Positions 26,594-36,393 of a stretch of 64,000 nucleotides of DNA are shown in pieces. The position numbers and the translations under genes were made by a program. Source of the DNA: Nocardioides okcheonensis (lineage in GTDB: Bacteria; Actinomycetota; Actinomycetes; Propionibacteriales; Nocardioidaceae). The DNA lies in assembly GCF_020991065.1 (NCBI RefSeq), contig NZ_CP087710.1, positions 2,170,001 through 2,234,000 on the forward strand. Direction: 5' to 3'. The stretch's first letter is position 1. Every line of letters starts with the position of its first letter. The notes below the pieces were generated by a model. That model was not told where the DNA came from, searched no databases, and saw nothing but the letters and a program-made list of their open reading frames with translations.

Positions 26594-27589
26594 ATGGAGA
26601 TCGGCATCATCGTCGCGGTGGTCGTCGTCGCCCTGGTGTTCGACTACACCAACGGCTTCCACGACGCCGCCAACGCGATCGCGACGTCCGTCTCGACGGG
26701 CGCCCTCAAGCCGCGCGTGGCCCTCGCCATGGCGGCGGTCATGAACTTCGTCGGAGCCTTCCTCGGCCAGAAGGTCGCGCAGACGGTCTCCGACACCATC
26801 GACCCGGGGCCGGGCAGCCACGGGTTGGTGATCGTGATGTGCGGCCTGCTCGGCGCCATCACCTGGAACATGATCACCTGGTACTACGGCCTCCCGTCGT
26901 CGTCCTCGCACGCGCTCATCGGCGGTCTCGTCGGCGCGGCCGTCGCGGCCGGCGCGAGCGCGAACTGGGCCGTCGTGCTGGAGAAGGTCGTCATCCCGAT
27001 GTTCCTCTCCCCCGTCGTCGCCTTCACGCTCGGCTTCGCGCTGATGATCGCGATCATGTGGATCTTCCGCCGCGCCAACCCGAGCAAGGCGCACCGCGGC
27101 TTCAAGGTCGCGCAGACGATCTCGGCCGCGGCGATGGCGCTCGGCCACGGCCTGCAGGACGCCCAGAAGACGATGGGCGTGATCTTCCTGGCGCTGCTCA
27201 CCGGTGGCTACGTCGCCGAGTCGGACGGCCTGCCGCTGTGGGTCATCATCGCCGCGGCGACGGCGATCTCGCTCGGCACCTGGTCCGGCGGCTGGCGCAT
27301 CATGCGCACCCTCGGGCGCCGCATCATCCACCTCGACCCGGCCCGCGGCTTCGCGGCCGAGTCGGTCGCGGCGTCGGTGCTCTACTCGACGGCCTACGTC
27401 TTCGAGGCGCCGATCTCGACCACCCACACCATCACGTCCGCGGTCATGGGCGTCGGCGCCACCAAGCGGCTCTCCGCCGTCCGCTGGGGCGTGGCCAAGT
27501 CGATCCTCACCGCCTGGGTGCTCACCTTCCCGGCCGCCGGCCTCGCCGCCGCCATCTGCTACTGGGTCGCCCACCTCTTCCTCCCCTGA
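26594..27589 (+). CDS. pit: Inorganic phosphate transporter, PiT family
   Basis: A 331-aa membrane transporter of the PiT family that takes up metal-phosphate with H+. The inverted-repeat signature GFHDAANAIATSVSTGALKP is at residues about 20-40, and the second half has AHG-type sequences in ALGHGLQDAQKT and a D-rich loop. About ten hydrophobic segments are visible. It follows DUF47 in the same operon. The stop is followed after 34 nt by a dispersed hairpin element. Confidence 0.95.
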   Translation: MEIGIIVAVVVVALVFDYTNGFHDAANAIATSVSTGALKPRVALAMAAVMNFVGAFLGQKVAQTVSDTIDPGPGSHGLVIVMCGLLGAITWNMITWYYGLPSSSSHALIGGLVGAAVAAGASANWAVVLEKVVIPMFLSPVVAFTLGFALMIAIMWIFRRANPSKAHRGFKVAQTISAAAMALGHGLQDAQKTMGVIFLALLTGGYVAESDGLPLWVIIAAATAISLGTWSGGWRIMRTLGRRIIHLDPARGFAAESVAASVLYSTAYVFEAPISTTHTITSAVMGVGATKRLSAVRWGVAKSILTAWVLTFPAAGLAAAICYWVAHLFLP

Positions 27590-27623
27590 GGCCAAGCCCC
27601 GCCCCCTCCCTCCCCCCACGCAG

Positions 27624-27686
27624 GTCATCTGAGGACGTCCTGCAGCCCTCGGGGCCTGTTTCGGCTGCAGGACGTCCTCAGATGAC
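27624..27686. repeat. Dispersed hairpin element, copy 2
   Basis: A perfect 24-bp inverted repeat (27624-27647 with 27663-27686) with a 15-nt loop. The arm starts GTCATCTGAGGACGTCCTGC. It lies between the convergent pit and hypothetical genes. Confidence 0.9.
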
Positions 27687-27746
27687 GCCGGCCGGAGCAC
27701 GCGCGGCACGCCGCCGGTCGCGTACGCCGACGCCAGCGCCGCGACG

Positions 27747-28835
27747 TCAGGCCGCGGGCCGGTAGGTGAGGTAGCGCGAGCGCTGGGAGACCGTGAGCGC
27801 GCGGCGCTCGGCCACGGTCGCCGTCGACAGCCACCACGGTGGCGGCTCGCCCAACCACCGGCGGTGCTCCGACGGCCGGCGGCCGGCCCGCGCGTAGGCG
27901 TCCCGGAGCCGCAGCGCGAACGGGTCGCGGTCCGCGAGGTCGCCGGCCATCATGACGACGCCCTCGAGCCCCAGCGCCCGGTACGCCGCGTCCTTGACGA
28001 CGTCGGCGTGCCGAGCCTTCCCGTGCAGGTGCAGGCCACCGTCGTAGAGACCGAACACGCCGGCCGCCGGATCGAGCAGGTCCGGCGTCCCGATGAACCG
28101 CCCGCCGAGGTCGAAGACCGGGCAGTTGGCCAGTGGGCGCGGAAAGCCGGCCTCGAGCGTCCACGCCAATCGCATGACCGGCTCCATCGGGGACCAGGAG
28201 TTCTCCTCGAGCAGCGGCAGGACTCGCCGTACCCGCTCGACCCCCCACCGCTGCCAGAGCGACGAATCGACGAAGTCAGCGAGCTCGTCGACGGACACGA
28301 GGTCGTCGTAGGCCGCCATCTCGAAGGCGACGACCGCTGCCTCGTCGGTCCGCGCCGTGCGCATCTCGTAGCCGACGCTCCACAGCGGCTCCGTGACCCG
28401 CAGGCCCTCGTGGCGCACGACGGTGTCCGGGGTGAGGACCTCCTGCGAGACGACGAGCGACGGGTGCGGACGGCGGCGATGGCCACTGCCGACCGCGACC
28501 GGCACCGGAAGCGGGTTGCCGCGTCCGTCGACACCTTCGAACCACGAGCCGCCGAGCCACCGCAGGCCCGCCCACCCCGTGACGCCGCCTCGGCCGGGCA
28601 GCAGGGCGGCTGCCTCGACGACACGTTGATCCGGGTCGGTGGGGTCGACGTCCGCCGGCACCCAGAGGTTGTGGCCCGCGCGGCGCCAGTCCGGGGACTG
28701 GGCGGCCGAGCGGGTGGGACCGTCCCGGCCGCTGTCGTCGCGGTGCGACGGCCACCGCACCCCCGGACGTACGCCCTCGCGCGGGCCGATCCCCTGCGCG
28801 GGCCAGGCGCCGGCCGTCCACTCCCGCAGGTCCAT
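27747..28835 (-). CDS. Hypothetical protein with degenerate nuclease-like C-terminus
   Basis: A 362-aa soluble protein. The middle contains LRVTEPLWSVGYEMRTARTDEAAVVAFEMA, resembling the core of actinobacterial AbiEi/DUF559-type proteins. The C-terminal part shows a PDLLD aspartate, then FGLYDGGLHLHGKARHADVVKD where relatives have an E-x-DG active-site strand; here the Glu position reads Leu. If the alignment is right the nuclease site is dead. No toxin gene is adjacent. ATG 28835 was chosen at the end of a GC-rich leader. Function unknown. Confidence 0.55.
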   Translation of the reverse strand: MDLREWTAGAWPAQGIGPREGVRPGVRWPSHRDDSGRDGPTRSAAQSPDWRRAGHNLWVPADVDPTDPDQRVVEAAALLPGRGGVTGWAGLRWLGGSWFEGVDGRGNPLPVPVAVGSGHRRRPHPSLVVSQEVLTPDTVVRHEGLRVTEPLWSVGYEMRTARTDEAAVVAFEMAAYDDLVSVDELADFVDSSLWQRWGVERVRRVLPLLEENSWSPMEPVMRLAWTLEAGFPRPLANCPVFDLGGRFIGTPDLLDPAAGVFGLYDGGLHLHGKARHADVVKDAAYRALGLEGVVMMAGDLADRDPFALRLRDAYARAGRRPSEHRRWLGEPPPWWLSTATVAERRALTVSQRSRYLTYRPAA

Positions 28836-28947
28836 CCCGCCATCGTCACCGACATCGGGCGGTCCGCGCTGGCGTCCTCCACAGGCCCCCGTCCCGTCCT
28901 TCCGCCGCGGCCCCCGATCGTGTCGCGGGCAGCCTGCGCCCGGGCCA

Positions 28948-29010
28948 GTCATCTGAGGACGTGGTGCAGTCCGCGGAGCCCGTTCCAGCTGCAGGACGTC
29001 CTCAGATACC
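28948..29010. repeat. Dispersed hairpin element, copy 3
   Basis: The 24/15/24 layout is kept (arms 28948-28971 and 28987-29010). The left arm has GAGGACGTGGTGCAG and the right arm CTGCAGGACGTCCTCAGATA, so pairing is imperfect at the GG/GG positions. It lies within the 469-nt intergenic stretch 28836-29304, which otherwise holds a G-rich repeat and copy 4. Confidence 0.85.
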
Positions 29011-29045
29011 CCAAGCGCGGGGGCGGGGGCGGGGGCCGGGCGGGG

Positions 29046-29090
29046 CGGGCGGGGCAAGACCGGGCGGGGCAAGACGGGGCGGGGCAAGAT
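29046..29090. repeat. 15-bp G-rich tandem repeat
   Basis: Three copies of a unit close to CGGGCGGGGCAAGAC lie between hairpin copies 3 and 4. Confidence 0.75.
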
Positions 29091-29213
29091 GGGCGGCGGC
29101 CGGAGAAGGGAGACCCCAGGAACCCCCGATCCCGGAGCCGCCCATCACCGGCCACCGACCTGATGGTCCCCCGCCAGCCCACCACGAAACCTCGCACCCG
29201 GCCCCGCCACCGC

Positions 29214-29276
29214 GTCATCTGAGGACGTGGTGCAGCCCCAGGTGCCCGTTCCAGCTGCAGGACGTCCTCAGATAAC
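29214..29276. repeat. Dispersed hairpin element, copy 4
   Basis: Arms are 29214-29237 and 29253-29276 with a 15-nt loop ending GCCCGTTCC, as in copy 3. It lies 28 nt beyond the pstB stop, where it could act as the pst operon terminator. Confidence 0.85.
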
Positions 29277-29304
29277 CGGCAAGGCCGAAGCGGGGGCGGG
29301 GGGG

Positions 29305-30084
<780 letters not shown>

Positions 30085-30116
30085 GGGGTGAGTCTCTCTC
30101 GTTCTGTCGTTCGGGC

Positions 30117-31205
30117 TCAGTGGCCGGTCTTGGGGGCGAAGATCCTGCCGATGACGCGCGCCACGAGGTTGAGCAGCATCACGATCAGGATCAGCACCAG
30201 CGCAGCACCCCAGGCGACCTCGACGCCCGGCGGGGTGCCGCCCGGGGTCTCGGCGATGCCGGGGTTGGCGTTCTGGGTGTAGATCAGCACCGGGAGGGTG
30301 GTCATACGACCGTCGAACAGGTTGAGGTTGGTGCGGGTGGTGAGGCCCGCGATCAGCAGCAGCGGCGCGGTCTCGCCGACGACGCGGGCGATCGCGAGCG
30401 TGACGCCGGTGACGATGCCGCCGAGCGCGGTGGGGAGCACGACCTTGACGATCGTGCGCCACTTCGGCACGCCGAGGGCGTACGACGCCTCGCGCAGGTC
30501 GGCCGGCACGAGCCGCAGCATCTCCTCGGTCGCGCGGACCACGACCGGGATCATCAGCAGCGACAGCGCCACCGAGCCGCCGATGCCGGACCGGTAGCTC
30601 GGACCGAAGAGCAGGATGAACAGCGCGAACGCGAACAGGCCCGCCACGATCGAGGGGATGCCGGTCATCACGTCGACGAGGAAGGTGATCCAGCTGGCCA
30701 GCCGGGTGCCCTTGCCGTACTCGATGAGGTAGATCGCGGCCATGATGCCCACCGGCACCGAGATGATCGCCGCACCCAGCGTGATGAGCAGGGTGCCCAT
30801 CAGCGCGTGGTAGATCCCGACCTCCTGGTCGAGGTCGGTGCGGTACATCGAGAAGGTCAGGAAGGTCGAGGAGATCCGCGGCAGGCCGCGGTCGACGACG
30901 GTCCACAGCAGCGAGACCAGCGGGACGATCGCGATGGCGCAGGCCGACCAGACCAGCCCGCTGACCAGCCGGTCCGTGGCGCCGCGGCGGCCCTCGACCA
31001 GCCGCGCCCACAGCGGCAGCAGCACGACGTGGAGCGCACCGGACAGCACGACCCAGGCGACCAGGCCCCAGCCGAGGAGGAGCGCGACGAGGCCGGCGGC
31101 CGCGGCCGCGACGACCACGCTCAGCAGCGGCGCGATGCGCGGCAGCCGGGCGGCGGTGAAGGACACCGACGCGGGCGCGGGACGTACGGGAGTGGTGACA
31201 CTCAT
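30117..31205 (-). CDS. pstA: Phosphate ABC transporter permease PstA
   Basis: A 362-aa inner-membrane permease. The N-terminus carries an extra pair of hydrophobic segments (about 25-75) before the standard six-helix PstA core. The coupling-loop EAA-like motif is [26 protein letters not shown]. Its ATG overlaps the pstC stop (ATGA), so the two permeases are made together. Length exceeds the usual ~290 aa because of the N-terminal addition, which is common in actinobacteria. Confidence 0.96.
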   Translation of the reverse strand: MSVTTPVRPAPASVSFTAARLPRIAPLLSVVVAAAAAGLVALLLGWGLVAWVVLSGALHVVLLPLWARLVEGRRGATDRLVSGLVWSACAIAIVPLVSLLWTVVDRGLPRISSTFLTFSMYRTDLDQEVGIYHALMGTLLITLGAAIISVPVGIMAAIYLIEYGKGTRLASWITFLVDVMTGIPSIVAGLFAFALFILLFGPSYRSGIGGSVALSLLMIPVVVRATEEMLRLVPADLREASYALGVPKWRTIVKVVLPTALGGIVTGVTLAIARVVGETAPLLLIAGLTTRTNLNLFDGRMTTLPVLIYTQNANPGIAETPGGTPPGVEVAWGAALVLILIVMLLNLVARVIGRIFAPKTGH

Positions 31206-32140
31206 GCGTTGAGCTTCCTCTCCGAGCGGGTCACGACCCAGCGGGCCGCGAAGTTCACCAGGAAGGTGACCAGGAACAGCACCAGGCCGGTCGCGATCAG
31301 CACCTGGATCTTGCCGGGGGTGCCCTCCTTGTAGTTGGAGGCGATGTTGGACGCGATCGAGGCCGGGTTGGAGCTCGAGATCAGGTTGAACGAGATGCCG
31401 CCGCCGGCCGACAGGACCATCGCGACGGCCATCGTCTCACCGAGCGCGCGACCCAGGCCGAGCATGACCGCGGAGATCATGCCGGAGCGGGCGTAGGGGA
31501 AGACGGCCATCCGGATCATCTCCCAGCGGGTGGCGCCGAGCGCGAGCGCGGCCTCCTCGTGCAGCCGCGGGGTCTGGGAGAACACCTCGCGCGAGATCGC
31601 GGTGATGATCGGCAGGATCATGATGGCCAGCACCAGGCCCGCGGTGAGGATGGTGCGGCCGGTCCCGGACGCCGGGCCGGCGAAGAACGGCAGCCAGCCC
31701 ATGTTGTCGTCGAGCCAGGCGTAGCCCGGCTGCAGCTGGCGCGCGAGGACCGTGATGCCCCACAGTCCGAAGACGACCGAGGGCACGGCGGCCAGCAGGT
31801 CGATGACGTACGCGATCGGTGTCGCGATCGCACGCGGCGCGTAGTGGCTGATCACGAGGGCGATGCCCCACGCCAGCGGGACGGCCACGATGAGCGCGAT
31901 CACGGCGGCCAGCACCGTGCCGAACAGCAACGGCGCGACGTAGCCGGCGAAGTTCGTCGCGCTGCCGTAGAACTCGGCCGGCTTGGCGACGCCGGGCAGG
32001 CCCTCGATCGACAGGAAGACGAAGACGGCGGCGAGCGCCACCAGGATGGCGACGCCGGCGGCCAGGGCGAGTCGGGAGAAGATCCTGTCGCCGAGCCGGG
32101 GCTTGGCCCGGCCCGTGCTCTCAGCAACGATCGTTGCCAC
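31202..32140 (-). CDS. pstC: Phosphate ABC transporter permease PstC
   Basis: A 312-aa permease with six membrane segments. The coupling loop is [25 protein letters not shown], followed by [15 protein letters not shown], which is diagnostic for PstC. GTG 32140 begins VATIVAEST. It follows pstS after a 105-nt gap that contains two stable hairpins, and overlaps pstA. Confidence 0.97.
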   Translation of the reverse strand: MATIVAESTGRAKPRLGDRIFSRLALAAGVAILVALAAVFVFLSIEGLPGVAKPAEFYGSATNFAGYVAPLLFGTVLAAVIALIVAVPLAWGIALVISHYAPRAIATPIAYVIDLLAAVPSVVFGLWGITVLARQLQPGYAWLDDNMGWLPFFAGPASGTGRTILTAGLVLAIMILPIITAISREVFSQTPRLHEEAALALGATRWEMIRMAVFPYARSGMISAVMLGLGRALGETMAVAMVLSAGGGISFNLISSSNPASIASNIASNYKEGTPGKIQVLIATGLVLFLVTFLVNFAARWVVTRSERKLNA

Positions 32141-32172
32141 GGGGGTACCTCATTCAGTCGGTTCATGCGCCT

Positions 32173-32236
32173 GTGCGGCGGGCCGGTCTCCCGGCCCGCC
32201 GCACGCGGCTCACGTGGTCGGGGCGAGGCCCCGACC
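32173..32236 (-). other. Tandem hairpins between pstS and pstC
   Basis: Two perfect stems lie in the pstS-pstC gap: 14 bp (32173-32186 with 32191-32204, loop TCTC) and 8 bp (32216-32223 with 32229-32236). They probably act as a partial terminator or 3' RNA stabiliser that gives more PstS than permease. Confidence 0.6.
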
Positions 32237-32245
32237 GGGGATGGA

Positions 32246-33370
32246 TCAGCCCGCCGAGATGCCCTCGACGATGCCCTGGGCGCGCTCGGCCACCGAGCTG
32301 GAGAGCGGCGCCGAGCCGGCCTCCTCGGCGGCGGCCTGCTGGCCCTCGTCCGAGACGATGTAGGACAGGTAGCCCTTCACCAGGTCGGCCTCGGCCTGGT
32401 CCTCGTAGGTCTGGCAGGCGATGAGGTAGCTGAGCAGGACGACCGGGTACGCGCCCGCCTCGGTGGTCTCGCGGTCGATGTCGACGGCCATGTCGACGTC
32501 GGCGCGGCCCTCGGCGGCCGGGGAGGACTCGACGACCAGCGCGGCGCCCTCGGCGGACGGGGCGACGTACTCCTCGCCGACCTTGACCGAGACGACCGAC
32601 AGGTCGCCGACCTGCGACTCGTCGGCGTAGCCGATGGTGCCGGTGCCGCCGGAGATCGCGGAGATGACGCCCGAGGTGCCCTCGGCGGCCTCGCCGCCCT
32701 TGACCGGGAAGGCGTCCTCGGCCTCGTAGGGCCAGGAGTCGCTGGCCTTGCCGAGGTAGTCGGTGAAGTTCTTCGTGGTGCCCGAGTCGTCGGAGCGGTG
32801 GACGGGGGTGATGTCCTCGTCGGGCAGGTCGGCGTCGGGGTTCTGGTCGGCGATCGCCGGGTCGTTCCACTTCGTGATCTTGCCGTCGAAGATCTGGGCG
32901 ATCGTGTCGGCGTCGAGGTTGAGCGCGTCGACGCCCTCGAGGTTGAACGCCACCGCGATCGGGGAGACGTAGGCCGGGACCTCGATCGGGTCCTCGCCGT
33001 TGCAGCGCTCCTTGGCGGCGCTGAGCTCGCCCTCGTCGTCGTTGAGGTAGGAGTCGGAGCCGGCGAAGCTGACGCCGCCGCTGATGAAGTTGGTCCGGCC
33101 GTCACCCGAGCCGACCGGGTCGTAGTTGACGGTCACGTTGCCGTCGTTCATGCCCTGGAAGCCGGTGGCCCAGGCGCCCTGCGCCTTCTCCTGCGACGAC
33201 GCGCCGGCGCCGTTCAGGTCACCGGAGAGGCCCGTGGTCTCGCTGGAGCCGGTGTCGGAGCCCGACGCGGTGTCGGTCTCGTTGCCGGCGCCGCAGGCGG
33301 AGAGGGAGATCGACAGGGCGAGCACGGCCACGCTCGGGGCCACGATGGTGCGGAAGGAAGTGCGGTTCAC
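32246..33370 (-). CDS. pstS: Phosphate-binding lipoprotein PstS
   Basis: A 374-aa periplasmic phosphate-binding protein. The lipobox is LSAC (Cys at about 26). The mature protein has the PstS features GAGASSQEKAQGAWATGFQ, YDPVGSGDGRTNFISGGVSFAGSD and HRSDDSGTTKNFTDYL, with Ser/Thr/Asp/Arg phosphate contacts. GTG 33370 follows AGGAG. It heads pstSCAB and is preceded by a PHO box, so it should be induced by phosphate starvation. Confidence 0.97.
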   Translation of the reverse strand: MNRTSFRTIVAPSVAVLALSISLSACGAGNETDTASGSDTGSSETTGLSGDLNGAGASSQEKAQGAWATGFQGMNDGNVTVNYDPVGSGDGRTNFISGGVSFAGSDSYLNDDEGELSAAKERCNGEDPIEVPAYVSPIAVAFNLEGVDALNLDADTIAQIFDGKITKWNDPAIADQNPDADLPDEDITPVHRSDDSGTTKNFTDYLGKASDSWPYEAEDAFPVKGGEAAEGTSGVISAISGGTGTIGYADESQVGDLSVVSVKVGEEYVAPSAEGAALVVESSPAAEGRADVDMAVDIDRETTEAGAYPVVLLSYLIACQTYEDQAEADLVKGYLSYIVSDEGQQAAAEEAGSAPLSSSVAERAQGIVEGISAG

Positions 33371-33460
33371 TTCGGGTGCTCCTGGAAGTCTGATGTGAAG
33401 CCTGATGAGTGCTGACGGTCCAGAAGGTAGGGAGCGCAGGAGAACGACCGCGGCGCCGTC

Positions 33461-33480
33461 GGTGAACGGCCGGTGAACTC
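33461..33480 (-). promoter_or_regulatory. PHO box upstream of pstS
   Basis: Two GTTCACC units, 11 bp apart, read toward pstS (GGTGAAC at 33461-33467 and 33472-33478 on the + strand). Direct GTTCACC repeats at 11-bp spacing are the known PhoP/RegX3-type operator of actinobacteria. A TACCTT -10-like box lies at 33424-33429. Confidence 0.65.
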
Positions 33481-33572
33481 GACCGGGCCGGATGGCGTCG
33501 GCCGCCCGAGCGTGAGACGGCGGTCACATGAACTCGGCCCGGGGCTCTTGACGCGCGGCCGTCCCGGGTGTC

Positions 33573-34430
33573 TCAGGGGTGGTGCAGCTCGGCCGACACG
33601 ACCCGGCCCTTGCGGTGGTGGACGACGAGCATCGAGCCCGGGTCGAGGGAGACGTCCTCCACGTCGAGCGCGTCGAGGACGGTGGGCAGGACCGGCCGGT
33701 GGGTGCACAGCACGGTGCCCTCCTTGGCGGCGAGGAGCGCCTCGACGAGGTCGACCACGCCGTCGACGGTGGCGTCCTCCTCGCTGAGCTCGTCGTGGTG
33801 CTTGACCGGCCAGCCGGTCACGTCGGCCCAGGGGGCGACGGTCTGGACGCAGCGGGTGCTGGACGAGGTGTGCGCGGAGGTCGCGTCGAAGGCGGCGAGC
33901 AGCGGCACGAGCCGTTGCGCCTGCTCCTCGCCGAGCCGCACCAGCGGTCGCAGCCGGTCGTCCTTGCCCCAACCCTTGCGGGCGCGGGCCTTGCCGTGGC
34001 GCAGCACCACGAGCGCGCGCGTACGCCGCCGCAGCGGCCGCGCCTCGGCGAGCGTGACCCGGTCGTGCGGATAGCTCAGCCGGACGGCGGCGGCCTCCCA
34101 CGGCACCCACTCGACCGCGTCGATCTCGTCGTTGGGCCGGTAGCGGCCGACGTCGTCGCTGCCGATGACCCGGGCGGTCCAGTAGTCGACCCGCTTCCAC
34201 CGCCCGCCGGCGATCCGGTAGCGCTGCGAGGTCAGCGCCGGGCCGAGCCGCACGTCGAGCCCGGTCTCCTCCGCGACCTCGCGGACCGCGGCGCTGACGA
34301 CGTGCTCCCCGGGGTCGAGCTTGCCCTTGGGGAACGACCAGTCGTCGTACTTCGGGCGGTGGACGAGCAGGACCTCGCCACCCTTGCGCGTGACCACGGC
34401 GCCTGCGGCGCGCACGTCGCGGTGCTCCAT
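33573..34430 (-). CDS. mutT1: Nudix hydrolase fused to histidine phosphatase (MutT1-like)
   Basis: A 285-aa two-domain protein of the mycobacterial MutT1 type, which cleans oxidised nucleotides and diadenosine polyphosphates. The N-terminal Nudix box fits G-x5-E-x7-RE-x2-EE-x-G (GKLDPGEHVVSAAVREVAEE, about residues 35-55). The C-terminal domain has the phosphohistidine motif LRHGKA (about 142) and a later THRP-type His. Association with ppk1/pst genes matches the mycobacterial arrangement in part. It is divergent from the next gene by 44 bp. Confidence 0.92.
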   Translation of the reverse strand: MEHRDVRAAGAVVTRKGGEVLLVHRPKYDDWSFPKGKLDPGEHVVSAAVREVAEETGLDVRLGPALTSQRYRIAGGRWKRVDYWTARVIGSDDVGRYRPNDEIDAVEWVPWEAAAVRLSYPHDRVTLAEARPLRRRTRALVVLRHGKARARKGWGKDDRLRPLVRLGEEQAQRLVPLLAAFDATSAHTSSSTRCVQTVAPWADVTGWPVKHHDELSEEDATVDGVVDLVEALLAAKEGTVLCTHRPVLPTVLDALDVEDVSLDPGSMLVVHHRKGRVVSAELHHP

Positions 34431-34474
34431 GGACGTAGTCTCACACCCGTCGTCGATCCCCGAGGAGCCCGTCC

Positions 34475-35521
34475 GTGTCGCGTCGCGCAGTGCTGGCCGT
34501 GGCGGGTGTCCTCGTCGTGGTCGTCGCGGGCCTCACCGCGTGGCGGCTGGTCGAGCGCCGGACGGCGCTCCAGCAGGCCCTCGAGCTGGCCCCGGACGGC
34601 ACCAGCCGCGCGTCGTGGACCGACTGGGCGGCCGTGCGCCGCGAGGTCGGCGCCGACGTCGGCCCGGGCTCGAGCGCCGAGCAGGTCGACGCGTTCCTGG
34701 CCGAGGCCTTCCCCCGCGACCTGTCCTCGATGTCGGCGCTCGGCACCTCGGCGGGCGTCATGCAGGAGGAGCTGGGCTTCTCCCCCGCGACCGTGTCGTG
34801 GGAGCTGCTGGCCCAGTCCGGTGACGGCGCCGTCGAGGTGCTCGGGGTCGGCGAGGACGTCGACCTCGACGACGTCGCCGACCGGCTCGGCTCCCTCGGC
34901 TGGACCGAGCCCGACGAGGACGACGGCGTGTGGGTCGGCGGCCCGGACGTGCTCTCCGGCGTCGGCTCGCTGACCCCGGAGCTCCAGCACGTCGCGCTGC
35001 TGGCCGACGAGGGGCTGGTGCTGACGTCCGACCAGGCGGCCTACCTCGAGGAGGCGCTCGACGTGGTCCGCGGCGACCGCGACGGCGCCTCCGACCTCGC
35101 CGACGTCGCGGGTGCGCTCGACGACCCGCTCGCGGCCGCGACCTACGACGGCGCGTACGCCTGCGAGAAGCTGGCGATGGCGCAGGCCGACGACGACGCG
35201 CAGGCCGAGGCCGACCAGCTCGTCGAGGCCGCCGGGGGCGTGCACCCGCTCACCGGCTTCGCGATGGGGCTGCAGCCGGACGGAGCCGTACGCGCGGTGC
35301 TGCAGGTGGAGGACGCCGACGACGCGCCGGACGAGGCGGAGGCACGCGCGCTGCTCGCCAGCGGACCCGCGCCGGGTCAGGGCGGCGACTTCGGCGACCG
35401 CTTCAGCGTCGAGCAGGCCGGTGCGCAGGGGCGCGACGTCGTGCTCGACCTGCGACCCGTGGCGGGGCAGTACGTGCTGTCGGACCTGACCAGCGGGCCG
35501 GTGCTGTTCGCCACCTGCTGA
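34475..35521 (+). CDS. Membrane-anchored acidic extracytoplasmic protein, unknown function
   Basis: A 348-aa protein with one N-terminal membrane segment (about 4-24: VLAVAGVLVVVVAGLTAW) and a long acidic outside domain. The outside region contains paired DVDLDDVADRLGSLGW and LTSDQAAYLEEALDVVRG sequences, typical of actinobacterial proteins of unknown function near mutT1. No catalytic motif is visible. GTG 34475 begins MSRRAVLAV. Confidence 0.65.
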   Translation: MSRRAVLAVAGVLVVVVAGLTAWRLVERRTALQQALELAPDGTSRASWTDWAAVRREVGADVGPGSSAEQVDAFLAEAFPRDLSSMSALGTSAGVMQEELGFSPATVSWELLAQSGDGAVEVLGVGEDVDLDDVADRLGSLGWTEPDEDDGVWVGGPDVLSGVGSLTPELQHVALLADEGLVLTSDQAAYLEEALDVVRGDRDGASDLADVAGALDDPLAAATYDGAYACEKLAMAQADDDAQAEADQLVEAAGGVHPLTGFAMGLQPDGAVRAVLQVEDADDAPDEAEARALLASGPAPGQGGDFGDRFSVEQAGAQGRDVVLDLRPVAGQYVLSDLTSGPVLFATC

Positions 35522-35538
35522 GGGGCGACGGCGGGCGG

Positions 35539-35703
35539 TCAGTCCTCGGACGGCCGCCGCGGCGTGACGCCGAGCAGGCGGTCGATCTCCTCCTGGGAGA
35601 GGTGGTCCTCGGACTCGCTCGCGGCGATGATCAGCGTGGTGGTCAGCTCCACCTCGCCGAGGAGGTCACCGTCCTCGAGGGTCACGTCGAACTGATCGTG
35701 CAC
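35539..35703 (-). CDS. Small acidic protein with FliM-like LSQEEIDRLL motif
   Basis: A 54-aa acidic protein starting at GTG 35703, which follows a strong GAGGAGG Shine-Dalgarno; longer upstream starts lack one. The sequence DLLGEVELTTTLIIAASES precedes LSQEEIDRLLGV, which resembles the CheY-binding N-terminal peptide of FliM (LSQ-x-EID-x-LL). No flagellar gene is in the window, so a protein-interaction role is only a guess. Codon use is normal. Confidence 0.6.
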   Translation of the reverse strand: MHDQFDVTLEDGDLLGEVELTTTLIIAASESEDHLSQEEIDRLLGVTPRRPSED

Positions 35704-35822
35704 GTCACCCTCCTCTTCTCTCGGCCCCGTGATCGACTGTAGGCGTTCGGGACAAGTCTCCCTGACCGGCGCGGCCGGAGGAAATGACCCGAACGAGTCA
35801 CTAGTTTGGCTCGAAATGAAGC

Positions 35823-35855
35823 CCGGCCCCACCCCCCTGAAGGGAATGGGGCCGG
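35823..35855 (-). terminator. Terminator of the cold-shock gene
   Basis: A 9-bp stem CCGGCCCCA/TGGGGCCGG (35823-35831 with 35847-35855), 40 nt beyond the csp stop and followed on the minus strand by a T-rich GCTTCATTTC. Confidence 0.6.
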
Positions 35856-35895
35856 ACTCTTGAGCAGATCTGGAAGGTGCTTCCAGCTCAGCCGA

Positions 35896-36099
35896 TCAGA
35901 GCGGGCGGACGTTCTCCGCCTGCGGGCCCTTCGGGCCCTGGGTGACGTCGAACTCGACCTTCTGGTTCTCGTCCAGCGACTTGTAGCCGTTGGTCTGGAT
36001 GGCCGAGTAGTGCACGAAGACGTCGTCGCCGCCGTCCTCCTGCGCGATGAAGCCGAAACCCTTCTCGGCGTTGAACCACTTAACGGTGCCCTGAGCCAT
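35896..36099 (-). CDS. cspA: Cold-shock protein
   Basis: A 67-aa OB-fold RNA chaperone: [18 protein letters not shown] with RNP1 (KGFGFI) and RNP2 (DVFVHY) motifs, ending PQAENVRPL. It binds single-stranded RNA. ATG 36099 follows AAGGAG. The upstream region 36100-36393 is about 165-290 nt of leader-like sequence, long and relatively AT-rich, as is usual for csp mRNAs. Confidence 0.97.
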   Translation of the reverse strand: MAQGTVKWFNAEKGFGFIAQEDGGDDVFVHYSAIQTNGYKSLDENQKVEFDVTQGPKGPQAENVRPL

Positions 36100-36271
36100 G
36101 ATGCTCGTTACTCCTTTGTCGGGGCGTGAGCCGCCACTTCGGCGACCCGCACCAGATGCGGTGACACGCCGCTTGCGACTCACGAGCTGGCAGGGCCCGA
36201 AGTTCAAACGCCGTTGGATCACAAACTCCGCGGGCGTCGACCTGCTGGAACTTGCACCTGTTGCACGCCAG

Positions 36272-36299
36272 ACACTATCAACAAAATCGCCGGCGTCAC
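36272..36299 (-). promoter_or_regulatory. Candidate csp promoter
   Basis: On the minus strand, GTGACG (36299-36294), a 16-nt spacer and TAGTGT (36277-36272). It predicts a start near 36265 and a 5' leader of about 165 nt. Confidence 0.3.
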
Positions 36300-36393
36300 C
36301 CCTCCCCATCCACAGCGTGGTGAACACTCGGCGAACCGACCACCCGGAGGGGTTGGCCGGGGCTCCCGGCGACCGGGCTGACAGCATGAGCGG

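Noticed and set aside
36100..36393. Riboswitch or coding gene in the csp upstream region
   Set aside because: No known riboswitch consensus and no coding frame with normal codon use; it fits a long csp 5' leader and promoter.
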